Shown piece after piece: positions 45,348-57,204 of a stretch of 64,000 nucleotides of DNA (positions are counted from its first letter, which is position 1; each line of letters starts with the position of its first letter). Origin of the DNA: Sialis fuliginosa. Its lineage: Eukaryota; Arthropoda; Insecta; Megaloptera; Sialidae. The notes below the pieces were generated by a model. It was not told the DNA's origin and searched no databases. It saw only the letters and a list, made by a program, of their open reading frames with translations. Made by a program: the position numbers and the translations under genes. The stretch lies in NCBI GenBank assembly GCA_961205875.1, contig OY540822.1, positions 3,846,501 through 3,910,500 of the forward strand. The letters run 5' to 3'.

Positions 45348-45507
45348 TATATGAAATGTACGAGATTATGAGATTTCAACGGAATTACACGTATTGAGGG
45401 TCCTTGAACCACGTACGACCATTATTTCAATGACGTCTGTGTGTCTGTGAACGTTCTACAGCCAAAACGGTAAGACTTGCAGACATGAAATTTCAAACTT
45501 AAGATTC
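45348..45507. other. Spacer
   Basis: No feature recognised. Confidence 0.3.
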
Positions 45508-45907
45508 TTGTATACTCTAGATGTGCACCTCCTATTTTTGAAAGTCATCACTAAACCGTCAAGGTCGAACCACTCGCCTCCAACGAGACACCAGCATCCT
45601 GGTGTCTGTTGCCGCTACACAGTCCACCCAGGGAACGTCCGCACACCCCGACTTAGTGGACGCCACCGAAAGCAGGTATCCCTGGAGGATTACCCCCTAC
45701 GCCCGGAACTCAACTGAGACACCACGACCTCCACCCCACGACAGCACAGACAAGTTGGCCCGGGACGCTGAGTTCAATAAACGTCGATCCGCGCCCACCA
45801 AACTACGTAAGGAAGCTGCAGACGTGGGCATCGGCCAGGAGCACGCTGAACAGGATCTTCGCCGGCCGAATCCAGAGACTGCGCCGAGCGAACCCCAAGA
45901 GGATTAG
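45508..45907 (+). pseudogene. Unrecognised GC-richer coding fragment
   Basis: Two overlapping frames cover this GC-rich island. The longer gives MSVAATQSTQGTSAHPDLVD, PWRITPYARNSTETPRPPP, LARDAEFNKRRSAPTKLRKE and ...EPQED before a stop at 45907. The Arg/Pro-rich composition suggests the C-terminal tail of a retroelement polyprotein or a host disordered protein. I cannot assign it. An AATAAA lies about 120 bases downstream (near 46031). Confidence 0.3.
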
Positions 45908-46449
45908 ACTTGCCCAGCTGATTCCAACGACGCCGGAATCCCCGTTGCCCTCTCAACAAGAACAGAAGAAACGACCCCCACATCCGTTTGTTAATTAATT
46001 TATATAATTGCTGTATTATATTACCGATGAAATAAACACTCCTTCCTTAGTTAAACATTGTTATTATTTCTCACAACACCCAACGAGACTAGAACACCCT
46101 GATGTGAAGAGAAACATAAGTAATAACTGATCGTATATAGTAGATACAAAATATAGAGTGCTATTAAAAGTCTACAACATAATATCTCTTAAAAAGTACC
46201 CATCAGAAGTAGATGACTATTTCAATTTAATACAAAATGGCAGACTCTAGTAGAAAGAATGCAGCGTCTTCCTCAGATGAGCCATGTTTAATTACTCTAC
46301 GTATTCTAGAATTAATTCCAGACGCGTAACCAATATTTCTACAACACTACAAACTATAAAACTTACATTAAACAAATAAGTTAATAGCAGATATAACAAT
46401 AAGTAGAATCTTTTTTTAACGTAGACTTTCGCGGTTGTTCAATTGATTA
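45908..46449. other. Spacer before the Helitron remnant
   Basis: No gene is supported. A duplicated context 'caacgagacaccagcatcct' (45578) and 'caacgagactagaacaccct' (46082) suggests a terminal-repeat pair of roughly 500 bases spacing. Confidence 0.4.
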
Positions 46450-46974
46450 TTGGATTTTATCCCGTGTCGCACTTTAATTCACTTGACGTTTCGACAACGT
46501 GTTTTAATGTTAAAATCTAACGTACAATTACGTAAATTAGATCCGGATTCTATAGAAATATTTATGGACAATGCGATGATAAAGTACAGTAAAGGATCTC
46601 CAACTTTAGAAAATACATGTATGGCTGATTTTGTATCGCATTATTCTGAACGTAAATAGAGCACAAATGATGAAAATATTCATGATTTAGATGTTGAAGA
46701 GAGATATATGAATATGGTTAGACAAAAGCCAGCTGTGATCCGATTCAGACGTTATAAATTAGTTCTAGATCCAGCAAATTATTATCGCGAAGAAATACTG
46801 CTGTTCTTTCCTTGGCGAAATGAAATAAACGAGGTAGAGAATGTTAATTATGAAAATGTTTACAACATTAATGTAGATACGATTGAAGAAAACAGAAGGA
46901 AATATTTCAGCATAGGGGACGAAATTTTAGAGAATGCAATAGAAAATGTTGAAAACGAATTAATAGATTTAGAT
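46450..46974 (+). pseudogene. Helitron Rep/helicase protein, part 1
   Basis: The frames read KLDPDSIEIFMDNAMIKYSKGSPTLENTCMADFVSHYS, a stop, then RQKPAVIRFRRYKLVLDPANYYREEILLFFPWRNEINEVEN (46708 onward). The LADFV, RY...DP..YYRE and LLFFPWRNE blocks are the linker between Rep and helicase in insect Helitrons, which move by rolling-circle replication. The frame ends where a hAT MITE is inserted: removing it joins ENELIDLD to EEDIVFNVD in frame. Confidence 0.8.
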
Positions 46975-47238
46975 CAGGCCTGCACAACTCAAAATGTAAG
47001 ACAGGCCGTAATACTTTATCAAAAACTTGTGCAGGTCGAAAGAAATTATGACGGCGGGGAAAGTTATTAAAAAAACAATATCATTTTATTATTTAAAAAT
47101 GAAATAAATATATTGTTTTTCTGTATACCGGGTGTTTTTATAAATTTTCCAGCAGATTATTTCCAAAATTACGAGTGTAAATAACGTGAGTGCTGGCGGG
47201 CCACATGCGGCCCGCGGGTCATATGTTGTGCAGGCCTG
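46975..47238. mobile_element. 264-bp hAT-type MITE
   Basis: The ends are CAGGCCTGCACAAC and its inverse GTTGTGCAGGCCTG. Perfect 8-bp target duplications ATTTAGAT lie at 46967-46974 and 47239-47246, diagnostic of hAT elements. A CGGCCCGCGGG block near 47211 lies inside. Removing it restores the Helitron frame. Confidence 0.92.
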
Positions 47239-47246
47239 ATTTAGAT

Positions 47247-48060
47247 GAAGAAGATATTGTTTTTAACGTTGATAAGTTCTTGGCAGAAATTGATATTCTT
47301 GCACAGGGAGGCAAAGACATTAATTGGAAAATTCAATCATTTCACATGTTCAAAAACAATTTCCGATGTAGATTTATTAAAACTTATAGAAAACCTTAAT
47401 CGTTTACACTGTAAACGATTAAGGTTTTCCATAAGTAAACTTTACAGCGTGAATTTGTTATGCACGTTTTAAATTCCATCAAGACTAGAAAAATTCTTAA
47501 GTGGTTCGGCTGGTGTTGGTAAAAGTAGAGTCATAAATTGCGTTTATCAGTTTATTATACAATATTATGATGATCTATCAGGATCAGATCAAGATAGATT
47601 ATTAGTACTGCTATGTGCTCCATCTGGTAAAGCAGCGTTTTTAATTAACGGAGTAACATTACACACGGCTTTCGCATTACCGGTATCTCAGTTTGACGCA
47701 AACATGCCAGAATAATTGCCAAACGATTTAGCAAATACTATTCGAGAAAAAGTATTTCACTTAAAACAGCTGATAATCGAAGAAGTATCCATGGGTGGCA
47801 GCACACTTTTATCTCGTATAGATACTAGATTACGGCAAAAAAATGGGAATGAATAAATCGTTTGGGGACATTTCAGTAATTCTTGTTGGTGATTTAAATC
47901 AATTACCACCGATTATGGATACAGCTATATATAAATTATCCAAACATAATTAAATGTGTAAACTGTTCGATTCGAATCCACTATGGGAAGAATTTAAATT
48001 ATTTGAATTGAATAAAATCATAAGACAAAAGGACGAAAAACACTTTATCGAAATGTGACG
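47247..48060 (+). pseudogene. Helitron helicase (PIF1-like), part 2
   Basis: After EEDIVFNVDKFLAEIDIL the Pif1-family motifs follow: Walker A in LSGSAGVGKSRVIN (about 47500), APSGKAAFLINGVTLHTAFALP, and Walker B-like LKQLIIEEVSMGG (about 47765). Then, after a frameshift, come ISVILVGDLNQLPPI (about 47870) and WEEFKLFELNKIIRQKDE (about 47985). These unwind DNA in an intact Helitron. A small inverted repeat at 47390-47430 and several stops disrupt it. Confidence 0.85.
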
Positions 48061-48514
48061 TTGTGAAATAACCATCACAATTGTCACACGGAATTTGTTA
48101 TAAAATATAGAAGTCTGTTACAAGAACAAGTTCTGTGACTCAAGTCATACAACTATACTCTACAACTTTAAGATGTATGTGACGATCCAGCCAATCACAA
48201 TCGCACAGCAGAACCGAAAGGCGCCCGACGTAAACACCCGACGCGACGGGATGGCTGGACTTGGCGAGCGTGGATACAGCTCGCTCTTCTCGGTATAGAT
48301 CTCGTACGAGACAGTCGACGGATCGGAAGGCGGTCGGGAACCGTGTCATTTTAATTTTTTGAACCTGCATGGGGCACCCGACAAAAGACGTAGATGGGAG
48401 AATTTCAATGGAGGATGGCAAATTAAAGAAGGAAGTCAGGACCTATGTGTAATATCTGGTCAGTGAAACCGTAAATAAACACATTTAATTATTTCTTATT
48501 TTTTTTATATAAAA
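48061..48514. other. Insertion of unknown type within the Helitron
   Basis: A GC-richer stretch (about 48170-48380) with no recognised domain separates the Helitron helicase from the Tc1 copy. It may be part of another inserted element. Confidence 0.35.
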
Positions 48515-49156
48515 TGTGCAGGACTCGCATTTGCAAAAAATCACATAAATAAAACCGATGAATTTTGGCAAAACATCATTTGGAGTGACGAATCAATGTT
48601 TGAAGTAAAATCAAATAAAAGACGGCAATATGTTTGGCGCAAAAAGGGAGAAGAATTTAAAAATAATTTAATCAAACCAACGGTAAAACAAGGAGGTGCG
48701 AAGTCCGTTATGGTTTGGGGTTGTTTCTCAGCTTCAGGTGTAGAAAACCTACACATTATCGAAGAAAAACTAACGGCACTTAAATATATAGACATTTTAA
48801 GAAATAATTTAGTCATATCCGCAAGAAACCTGGGAATAGAAAATATTTATACGTTCCAACAGGACAACGACCCCAAACATACGGCCAAAGTAACAAGACA
48901 ATTTATACAAGAAGAAGGAATTTCTGTGTTGGATTGGCCTCCACAAAGCCCAGACTTGAATTCCATAGAACATTTATGGGATCATTTAGATAGAGAGATA
49001 CCGCAAGACAGGAGAACAAACAGGGATGACTTTATCAACGAATTACAAGAAACATGGAGGCAAATCAATCAACAAACATTAATAAATTTAATAAAAAGTA
49101 TTCCACGGCATTTACAAGAAGTAATAAAAGCGAATGGGTATCAAACCCCCTACTAA
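48515..49156 (+). pseudogene. Tc1-type DD34E transposase, catalytic half
   Basis: The frame opens at about 48515 (CAGLAFAKNHINKTDEFW) and runs without a stop to 49156. The first catalytic Asp is in IIWSDESMFEV, the second in FQQDNDPKH, and the Glu in SPDLNSIEHLWDHLD. Exactly 34 residues lie between the second Asp and the Glu. VMVWGCFSASG, WPPQSPDLN and the C-terminal IPRHLQEVIKANG are typical. The catalytic domain looks intact, but the whole N-terminal DNA-binding region is lost, so it is inactive alone. Confidence 0.92.
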
Positions 49157-49403
49157 AAAAATTTTGTAACTGTATTTTTATATAATTTTCATAAGTTAAC
49201 TTACTTTCCGTTCTATGTAAATTTAAAAAAAAATGATAAAAATAATTTGCATATGCGTTTTTTAAATTTTCTTTCAATAAAGATTTAAGGTTCAGGTAAG
49301 TAAAATAATAATCATAAAATATTTGCCATTAATCAAAGGTTTTGTTCACAATTTATATTTATCAGAAATTTTTTGTTTGTTAACTTACTTTCCGAGGCCA
49401 CTG
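48515..49403 (+). mobile_element. 5'-truncated Tc1/mariner element
   Basis: The right end is TTACTTTCCGAGGCCACTG followed by TA at 49404-49405. A related inner repeat 'aagttaacttactttccg' lies at about 49193. The left terminal repeat and the DNA-binding domain are missing. Helitron sequence resumes immediately after the right TA. Confidence 0.75.
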
Positions 49404-49405
49404 TA

Positions 49406-49565
49406 TGATAACGAATAATGTTGACATTGGGGATGGTTTAGTTAATGGTGCTTGTGACATTTTAAAATTCATCACATTTGAACCAAATTATGACGTGCAG
49501 CATATTCTCTGGATTGATTTCTCTTCACAAAATGTTGGAAGTAAAGTGAAACTGTTGTATTAATA
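49406..49565 (+). pseudogene. Helitron helicase, part 3 (C-terminal)
   Basis: This reads ITNNVDIGDGLVNGACDILKFI and ILWIDFSSQNVGSKV, matching the late Pif1/Helitron helicase motif (NVDxxDGLVNGAxG...WIxFxxxxVG). It continues the gene broken at 48060 by two insertions. Confidence 0.75.
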
Positions 49566-49756
49566 GCGTCGATTTATCAGAAAAAAGGCTGTTTCGTGAA
49601 ATCTCTTAGTAGTGAAATTTTTTTGACTAAATCGCTTGACTTTGGGTTCAAGAATATGTGTGTAAGTTTTCCGGGTTCTCAGTGGTCCGGAACAGGGTCA
49701 AAAATGCCTTTGCTTGTAACAAATTAAGGTTTTTTGACGGTAGTTCGGCTAATATT

Positions 49757-51130
49757 TTGAATAATTTTTTTTTTAATATGAGATGATGCGCTATGAAAAT
49801 ATAAATAAAATGACACTAGGTAGAGGTCAAAAGGTCATTCCGTTCACCCGTAAGAAAATGAAAACCGCGGAAAACACGATATTTTTAAAGTTAGGATAAA
49901 AAAATAAATAAAACTCTTAATTTTTTAAAAAAGATAGCTTTTAACGGTACAAACTGATGTGCAACATCTAATCTCATAGTTTTTGTTTAAACGGCCACAA
50001 TAAACAAATTAAGAAATTTTTTGAAGGTCAAATTCATTGGGTGCAAATAGTGTAGGGCCAAAAATCTTTTTTTCATAATTTAATTAATTAATTAATTTTT
50101 TCATAATTAATTTTAGAGAGTAGGTACTATCAAAATTAAAAAAAGTTATTTTTTTCAATTAGTCCTTGACCCTTTCTTGCTATTTGTTTATAAATTATAA
50201 TAAAGAAATGGCATAATATTGCTTGAAATTTTTTTTATTTTCTTTCACTTAATAGCATTTGGTAAAATGAACAGTACAAAAAAAAACATTAATAAATATT
50301 GACTCCTTAATGAGTTATTCACTTTTTTAGTTTTTGGCCAATTGTTAATAAACAAATTAACATTTTAACTTGCATCTTGAGTAAATAACTTCCTAAAGCA
50401 TCTGTCTTTCTCATATGTCAAGAAAAAAAAGTTAACAGTCATTTCACCAAATTAATAACGATTTAATTGTATGCCTTTAATTTTCTCGTTTCACTTGTGG
50501 TCACGTGACTCCTATGGTTAATATGTTTAACAATTAGTAATAAACGAATAACTTTTTCCGTAGAATTCAAATATGCAATAATATCTGTATATAAAATGCT
50601 TATAATTTGTTATAAACAATAAAAATACAATTACTTATTTATTAATTTAAATTTAATTTCATCTGTTTCTAAGGCAACATGAATTGTAGACTTATTTATT
50701 AGTATTTAAAATTCAAATTTTGAGGGTGGTTTTCAGAGGGTCAAAGAGTGATTGAAAATAATAATTTTTATTTATTTGATAGTACTCTCTAAAACCTTCA
50801 TTATGAAAAAAAAATTTTGGCCCTACACTATTTGCACCCAATGAATTTGACCTTCAAAAAATTTCTTAATTTGTTTATTGTGGCCGTTTAAACAAAAACT
50901 ATGAGATGAGATGTTGCACATCAGTTTGTACCGTTAAAAGCTATCTTTTGAAGATATTTTAAAAAAATTAAGAGTTTTATTTATTTTTTTATCCTAACTT
51001 TAAAAATATCGTGTTTTCCGCGGTTTTGATTTTTTTACGGGTGAACGGAATGACCTTTTGGCCTCTACCCAGTGCCATTTTATTTGTATTTTCATAGCGC
51101 ATCATCTCATATTTAAAAAAAAAATATTCA
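49757..51130. mobile_element. Foldback element E, arms about 400 bp
   Basis: About 49757-50165 and 50725-51130 are reverse complements with high identity (for example 'atgagatgatgcgctatgaa', 'ggtcattccgttcacccgt', 'tttgcacccaatgaatttg'). The loop (about 50200-50720) is AT-rich and shares a segment with 3735-3800. There is no coding sequence and no clear target duplication. Confidence 0.8.
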
Positions 51131-51464
51131 TCTCGTCAAGTGGGAAGTTGCCCCACCCCGATAGGGAATGGCAGAAGAACAAATACTAATGTCTGGAAAA
51201 TTCTTCCCCTCACACAGGCCGAATAGAGTGATGAACCGTTTGTTTCAAGGATTGATAATTTGTTGTGCTTTTGAAATAGAAAACTCTACACATACGACCA
51301 AAACTTTACGTAAAAATAATTTACAACAAAAAATGCTAAAGTTTTGAATTAGAAAAAAATGCGTTTGAAAATTCCAGAGATGTATTGAAATCAAAATTCA
51401 GTGAAATTGAATTGCATGACAGAGTGATCGTTACTCAAATTTATTATCACGACAATATGAATAA
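51131..51464. other. Spacer
   Basis: No supported feature. Confidence 0.35.
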
Positions 51465-51700
51465 ATGGCTCAACTTTCAGAGCGCGAAAAAAATATCGCT
51501 CCTCATGATGCGTGGATGGGGCCATCGTGGACGCAAATAAAGGATCTGTTTAACGCAACTTTTTTTGTCAAAATGAAACGCCAATCTCACGAGCAACTGT
51601 CCAAAAAACGGTTCAGCGATTCCAAGACACGGGATCCGTCAAGAATCGATCGATCCCCGGTCGCTCAGTCTCTGTATCAACATCTGACAATAAAAAACTT
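51465..51700 (+). pseudogene. Helix-turn-helix (DUF4817-like) transposon fragment
   Basis: It starts MAQLSEREK. After a frameshift it gives IALLMMRGWGHRGR, and later RATVQKTVQRFQDTGSVKNR with a PGRSVSVS hook. This is the N-terminal helix-turn-helix block common at the start of many insect transposon proteins (DUF4817/HTH type). Three frames are involved, and nothing downstream continues it. Confidence 0.6.
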
Positions 51701-52425
51701 GGGAGGGGGAATTGATATTTGCGAGAAAATTACATGGTGTACTTACAATAAGGGGGAGTGAGGGGCCGTTCCCCTGCAAGGGGTGGGTCTGACTAAAGTC
51801 TGATGATCCAATGTTATTGCTTAGACACGGGAATGGCAAAAAAATTTGTTTTAGCGGTTTCCGGGGTATTTTGGGCCAGTGAATCGAAATCTGTGATAAA
51901 AATAGGGGCTATCCATCTTTTTTCAATTATCCATATTCAATATTTTACTTAATTTTTAAAAACTTGTGATTACTTCAAATCCTATATAAACAACTCGTCT
52001 GTAATCCTCCTGGGTTACGACACTTGCATGAAAGGTATGTGCATAAAATGTCAAACAAAACAACTCAATTATGATTTAATTGACAAAGAAAAAATATAGA
52101 ATTGGAACAGTGGGTAGAATAACAGAAGTAATTGATAAGGGTCGAAAAAAAGTCAAAATTAGCAAGAACATAAAAAAGACAGAAAAAATTACAATTAGAG
52201 TCTTGATTTCACAAATTCGAAAAGTTTAAAACTTTCAAATGCCATATATTTAATACTAGCGTTTTGAACCCGGCGTTACCCGGGCTAATAAATTTAATCT
52301 TAAAGTAGAAAAATTTACAAAAACCTAAATCGCTTTACATATTAATTACAACGATGCCTTTAAATACCATGAGGAAGTTTAATCCGTGCATTTTGGGGGA
52401 TTCTCGATTACTTCCAAAAATAATT
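51701..52425. other. AT-rich DNA with a possible repeat patch
   Basis: No gene. A TTTGAACCCGGCGTTACCCG patch near 52261 is of a kind often seen at ends of dispersed insect repeats. Confidence 0.35.
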
Positions 52426-53260
52426 ACCCATATATTTTCTGATGGACCAGCATCTCAGTATAAAGAAAGTAACTTTTATCTGATTTCCACGAGATTTTTT
52501 TAACAATACAGTTTTGAAAGCCTGACTTGGAATTTTTTTGAATCCGGTCATGACAGGATTGCATCGGACGGTGTATTTTTGACCGAGGTGTTAAATTTTT
52601 GCTACCTTTCCTACAAAACATCAAATTTGGATAGGAAATCAATTAAATATGTCGATTCCGGAATTTATGATCATTAAACAATAATGTAAGTGAAGTTGTT
52701 TTTAAAAAAAAGGAATGAATTTTTTTTATCAAAACATAATAATTTTGTCTCAAATTTTCGGTGGAAAAAAAAGAACGACCTATCTACCTCAATATCGGTA
52801 ACTCCATTAACAAACGCCAAAAACAGCCAAGAGTCTGAAAGCCAAATAAATGTGTTAAATTATTATAATTTATATTTTTAAGGAAATTGGCAGTTGCTTA
52901 TACCAGTTTATTGAAAAAATCTTTCTGCAGTGATGATAACTGGTATAGACCTCATTTTTTATTGTGATAACTGCTGCGGTCAGAATAAAAATAAATTTGT
53001 CACATAATATTTTCTGTGATGAAATTTGAAAAGTTGAATTCAAATTTCGTGTAACCGGCCACACCCATAATTCTGCCTACTCGGTGATCGAGAAAGATAT
53101 TAAACAAAGTTTATAGTCGGGTCAAATTTGCGTTCCCTTCCCTCCCAGTATGCACAAATTATTAGATTAGCAAAGAAAACCGGTGATCCGTATATTGTGA
53201 ATCATACGATGATTTTGTTTCCTTGAAATCACTAGTAAATGCTCCTGTAGCGTTGTAAAT
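52426..53260 (+). pseudogene. Remnants of repeat-encoded SDGPxSQYK / DNCxGQNKN proteins
   Basis: Two conserved blocks occur in order. FSDGPASQYKESNFYLIS with LTWNFFESGHD lies near 52435-52560. FYCDNCCGQNKNKFVT near 52955-53005 is followed after frameshifts by FRVTGHTHNSAYSVIEKDIK (53046-53105) and SQYAQIIRLAKKTGDPYIV (about 53140-53200). Both resemble large transposon-linked protein families in insects; the second resembles DUF7869-type proteins. They may be one decayed gene or two. Many stops are present. Confidence 0.55.
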
Positions 53261-53818
53261 TATAAACCATACAACACTACATTTTAATATCAAAATAAGA
53301 CAATGTTAATATGCACCTGTCAATCTACGATCGATCCGACACCAATAGAGATCAATGGTTGTCTCATTACACGATCACCGAATGCAGTCGACGAGGCCCG
53401 AACAATTTGTTCGGTGGCGCGTTAATACGTGATTATACAAAAATCACTCTCTCGGTTTAAAAACGTCGTCTGAGGTAGTCGACGATCGGAGCATTTATAC
53501 ATCTATAATGATATAGTGGAATTTTGAGGAAGAAGTATTTCTTTTTTGGACACCTGCAGGACTAATTCCCAGGTAGTTCCTTTCATTCAATTTTAAAAAG
53601 TGGACGAGTTCATGGAAGGACCCACAACCAGTTTTCAACAATACGTAATATATATCTGGCCAGTATTCTTATATTTAAAACATTTTTAAAAGTATCTATA
53701 TTTGCATATTATTCTAAAATCTATTTTATTAACTATATATACATTTTGAATATTTCTTGTTGTTCATTTAAACTATTCGGGGTGATACCAAAATTTTGTG
53801 TTTTCTATTGTTACATTT
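53261..53818. other. Spacer before the gypsy 5' LTR
   Basis: I see no gene. Confidence 0.35.
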
Positions 53819-56800
53819 GTTAGGTCTGAACTTGTCGAACAATTTTTGCAAGTTCACACCTACCAAAAAAGTAGTGCGTAGTATATGGGAAGTTGCGTAA
53901 TCTTTTTACGTATTGATATTTTGAATTTGTTTCTCATGTTAATGAATGTCGATCGTTTAAACATATCCTTTTCTTTCTTACGAGATTTTTGAGTCGTGTA
54001 GTTTGGTGTTCAGGCTTTTATGCCTCGTTTATTGAGAACCTCTGAGTTCTCATTGTTCAAAACCTCGTACCCTTTTCTTACGGGAAGTGATTAAGCGATC
54101 GCATCATAACAAGTGGATTATCCATTTTATTTTCTATTATTCTGTGTTATTTTACAATTTCCATAATTCTTATTTTCTACAAAGAGAGAGAGAGAGAAAG
54201 AGATAGACACCGTACTGAGAGTAAAGCGTTGTTTGCGCGCGCATAGTAGTTGTGTTTTACGTAGGACTGCTTGCTATATTCACTCATATCAGCGTCCATG
54301 CCGAATATTATATTGCTTTGACAGTTCATAAATTTAGAGGTTGTGTTGCGCTGTTGACGTTTTATACTTATTTTGTTGTGAGACGCGTGTTTATTTTGTT
54401 GTTTTGTGATCTGTCTTTCTCTGCCTCGTGTGTATTATTATTTCAATTTCATATTTGATAAAATTATCTGATCAATCTATTAAAGATAGTGTATTTCAAT
54501 TTCATATTTGATAAATTTTATTTGATTAACATATCAAAGATAGAATATTTTGATTTCTTATTTGATTACTTATTATAATTATAGAGTCTTGTATTTCACG
54601 TTTGTAAACATTCTAATTTATTATGGTTTTGATTTACAAGCATTGTCTGTGTTTAAATGAAAGAGTTTATCGTTTGTTCTTTTATATTACTCTGAATTTC
54701 AAATTTTATTTGTCAATAAATTCTTTAAGTTTTGTTTTTAAGAAACACTTGGTATCATTCATCAACAACCCGGCCCTTTCTTTAAACCTTTTAGTTTACA
54801 GTGAGTAAATACAGTTAACATCAATAAGCAGTAAGGAGTTTCGGCTACTTCTGAGTAATGTTCTGGTCACGCGGACATCCCTAGGAAATGAGGTCTACGA
54901 TAGGCATGCTGACATTGCGTACAATCTGTTTGACAGTGATTGAAACGGTGGATTAAATATTTAAAGACAGTGATTAACCCTGTCCACACGTATTATCTTT
55001 TGTTTTATTTTATTTACATTATATTACACTCATCCAAACAATTAAAGGAACAAGAATTTAAACATTTTTTTTGGGTGTTTTTTGAAGTGCTGTATCTTTG
55101 TGAAAAATGGTCGTATCGAAATAAAACAAAAAGCATTTTAAAGCGTCAAGTTTCTAGTTTTGAGATTTTTTAGCATAATTTTTTTTTGAGTTACGGTTAT
55201 CGCGCAATCAAAAGAAATAGTGAGACACAAAAATTTTCCAATTTTTTAAATTTTTTTTAAGGGTCCTCGGGCTTGGGAAATTTTTTTTTCAGTTAAACCA
55301 ATGCATTGGTCAGTTAACTTGTTTATTCAGCTTTAATTTGCTTTTTTTTTGATCTCCCTCAATTTTTTTTCGCCGAGATATCTGCCTTTAAATGAAAAAT
55401 GATTCTTTTGTCTTCGATCATCAATATATCAGCAACTAATGATTAAACAGTAAATTTAAGGGCAGTTTTAAAAACTTGAATAAATTTCCTACAAGACCCT
55501 TTCATGACTTTATTAGAAAAAATTTTTTTTTTACCCTCACCATTAGTGTGAAAAAGTACAAAAAAATGACCTTTTATGTTCTTTTAGTAAATCTATCGCT
55601 ACTTTACAAATATTGATGGGAAGATTAATGTTGCCAGGTGATTTTACAGCTTAATGTACCTCCAACAGCCCTGTAAATTTTTAAATTGATCCATCGAACC
55701 GTTTTTCCGGACCGATTGATCAAAGTTTTACAAAACAATTAAAGGAACATGTGTATTGTGTAACAGACTGGAACATAACATTGTGTAATCATCATCAAAA
55801 TGTAGAAAACGATTTTCGATTTTTGATTTTATTTACAGTTTTGCATTAGTTACTTGTTAAATTTGAAATGGAGAAAAAAAATTCCAAAAAATTAAAAAAA
55901 AATTTTTTTTTTTAATTTTGAATTTTTTTTTTAAATTTTTAAAACATTTCAAGAAACAATACTGACTCATTTTTGACTCGATTCGGCTTTTGCGTACAAT
56001 TATTTTACTCATCTTGAATTAATTGCATTAATTAATTCTTTCGCAGCGGGAACCGTACGAAATTGTAAAATAATTTTGTCTCGCATGCTGGAATCGAATT
56101 AATACGCAAGCAAAATTTGATCAGTCGGTTCGGAAAAACGGTTCGATGGATCAATTTAAAAATTTACAGGGCTATTGGAGGTACATTAAGCTGTAAAATC
56201 ACCTGGCAACATTAATCTTCCCATCAATATTTGTAAAGTAGCGATAGATTTACTAAAAGAACATAAAATATCATTTTTTTGTACTTTTTCACACTAATGG
56301 TGAGGGTAAAAAAAATTTTTTTTCTAATAAAGTCATGAAAGGGTCTTGTAGGAAATTTATTCAAGTTTTTAAAACTGTCCTTAAATTTATTGTTTAATCA
56401 TTAGTTGCTGATATATTGATGATCGAAGACAAAAGAATCATTTTTCATTTAAAGGCAGATATCTCGGCGAAAAAAAATTGAGAGAGACCAAAAAAAAAGC
56501 AAATTAAAGCTGAATAAACAAGTTAACTGACCAATGCAGTGGTTTAACTGAAAAAAAATTTCCCAAGCCCGAGGACCCTTAAAAAAAATTTAAAAAATTG
56601 GAAAATTTGTGTGTCCCACTATTTCTTTTGATTGCGCGATAACCGTAACTCAAAAAAATTATGCTAAAAAATCTCAAAACTAGAAACTTGACGCTTCAAA
56701 ATGATTTTTGTTTTATATCGATACGACCATTTTTCACAAAGATACAGCACTTCAAAAAACACCCAAAAAAAATGTTTAAATTCTTGTTCCTTTAATTGTT

Positions 56801-57098
56801 TGGATGAGTGTATTTGGGGAACGTTTCTCCTATTTACTTTTGTTTTGGTTGGCTCAGGCAAGGGCGCCAATCCCTTTACTATCTATTATTATTATTATCC
56901 TTCCTGGTAGCAGAGATCTGTGCCATGGTTTCAATCATTATTATTATTAGTCTATAAGGCTTATCGTAATCTTTAGATATTCACTCTTTTAAAGCGCGCT
57001 ACGTAGGACGGTGGAGCAATAATTGTTTATTGGGCCGAACCCACCTGGAGACGTAGTTTAAACCCACCGTGACACTGTGTCTGGGGTTTAATAACGCC
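53819..57098 (+). repeat. gypsy 5' LTR interrupted by foldback C
   Basis: Sequence 54457-55026 continues, after the insertion, at 56811-57098 and aligns with the 3' LTR. The LTR ends at TTTAATAACGCC, where the similarity with the 3' LTR stops. The upstream limit is uncertain because the 3' copy is truncated there. GAGA-rich sequence lies at about 54183-54200. Confidence 0.7.
55027..56810. mobile_element. Foldback element C, 1784 bp, inserted at TA in the LTR
   Basis: The ends are CACTCATCCAAACAATTAAA and its inverse TTTAATTGTTTGGATGAGTG. Arms of about 690 bases (55027-55720 and about 56118-56810) are near-perfect reverse complements. TA occurs on each side (55025-55026, 56811-56812), while the other LTR copy has a single uninterrupted 'atattatttgggg', an empty-site proof of the insertion. 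The loop of about 400 bases includes runs of A and T. There is no transposase. A truncated relative lies at 16842-18430. Confidence 0.95.
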
Positions 57099-57102
57099 TC
57101 AT

Positions 57103-57113
57103 TGGTAGCAGAG
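57103..57113 (+). other. Primer-binding site for initiator Met tRNA
   Basis: TGGTAGCAGAG lies 4 bases after the LTR end and is complementary to the 3' end of animal initiator Met tRNA (known to end ...CTGCTACCA). This supports both the LTR boundary and the strand. Confidence 0.75.
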
Positions 57114-57204
57114 CGTAGTTGGGTCGTGGTGGGAGACATATTACTTTATTAATTCTTCCCTACACCGACATTACTCATTAAAAAAAAAAGGGAAAAAATT
57201 TTTT

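Noticed and set aside
45508-45907. A host protein-coding exon
   Set aside because: GC-richer and open, but no domain, splice site pair or continuation could be shown, so kept only as an unrecognised fragment.
54252-54808. Small hydrophobic proteins in the gypsy LTR
   Set aside because: The frames lie in the LTR, are duplicated with it, and have AT-driven composition rich in Phe, Leu and Ile.
57103-57113. A tRNA gene near the gypsy LTR
   Set aside because: Only the short complement of a tRNA 3' end is present; it is a primer-binding site, with no cloverleaf.
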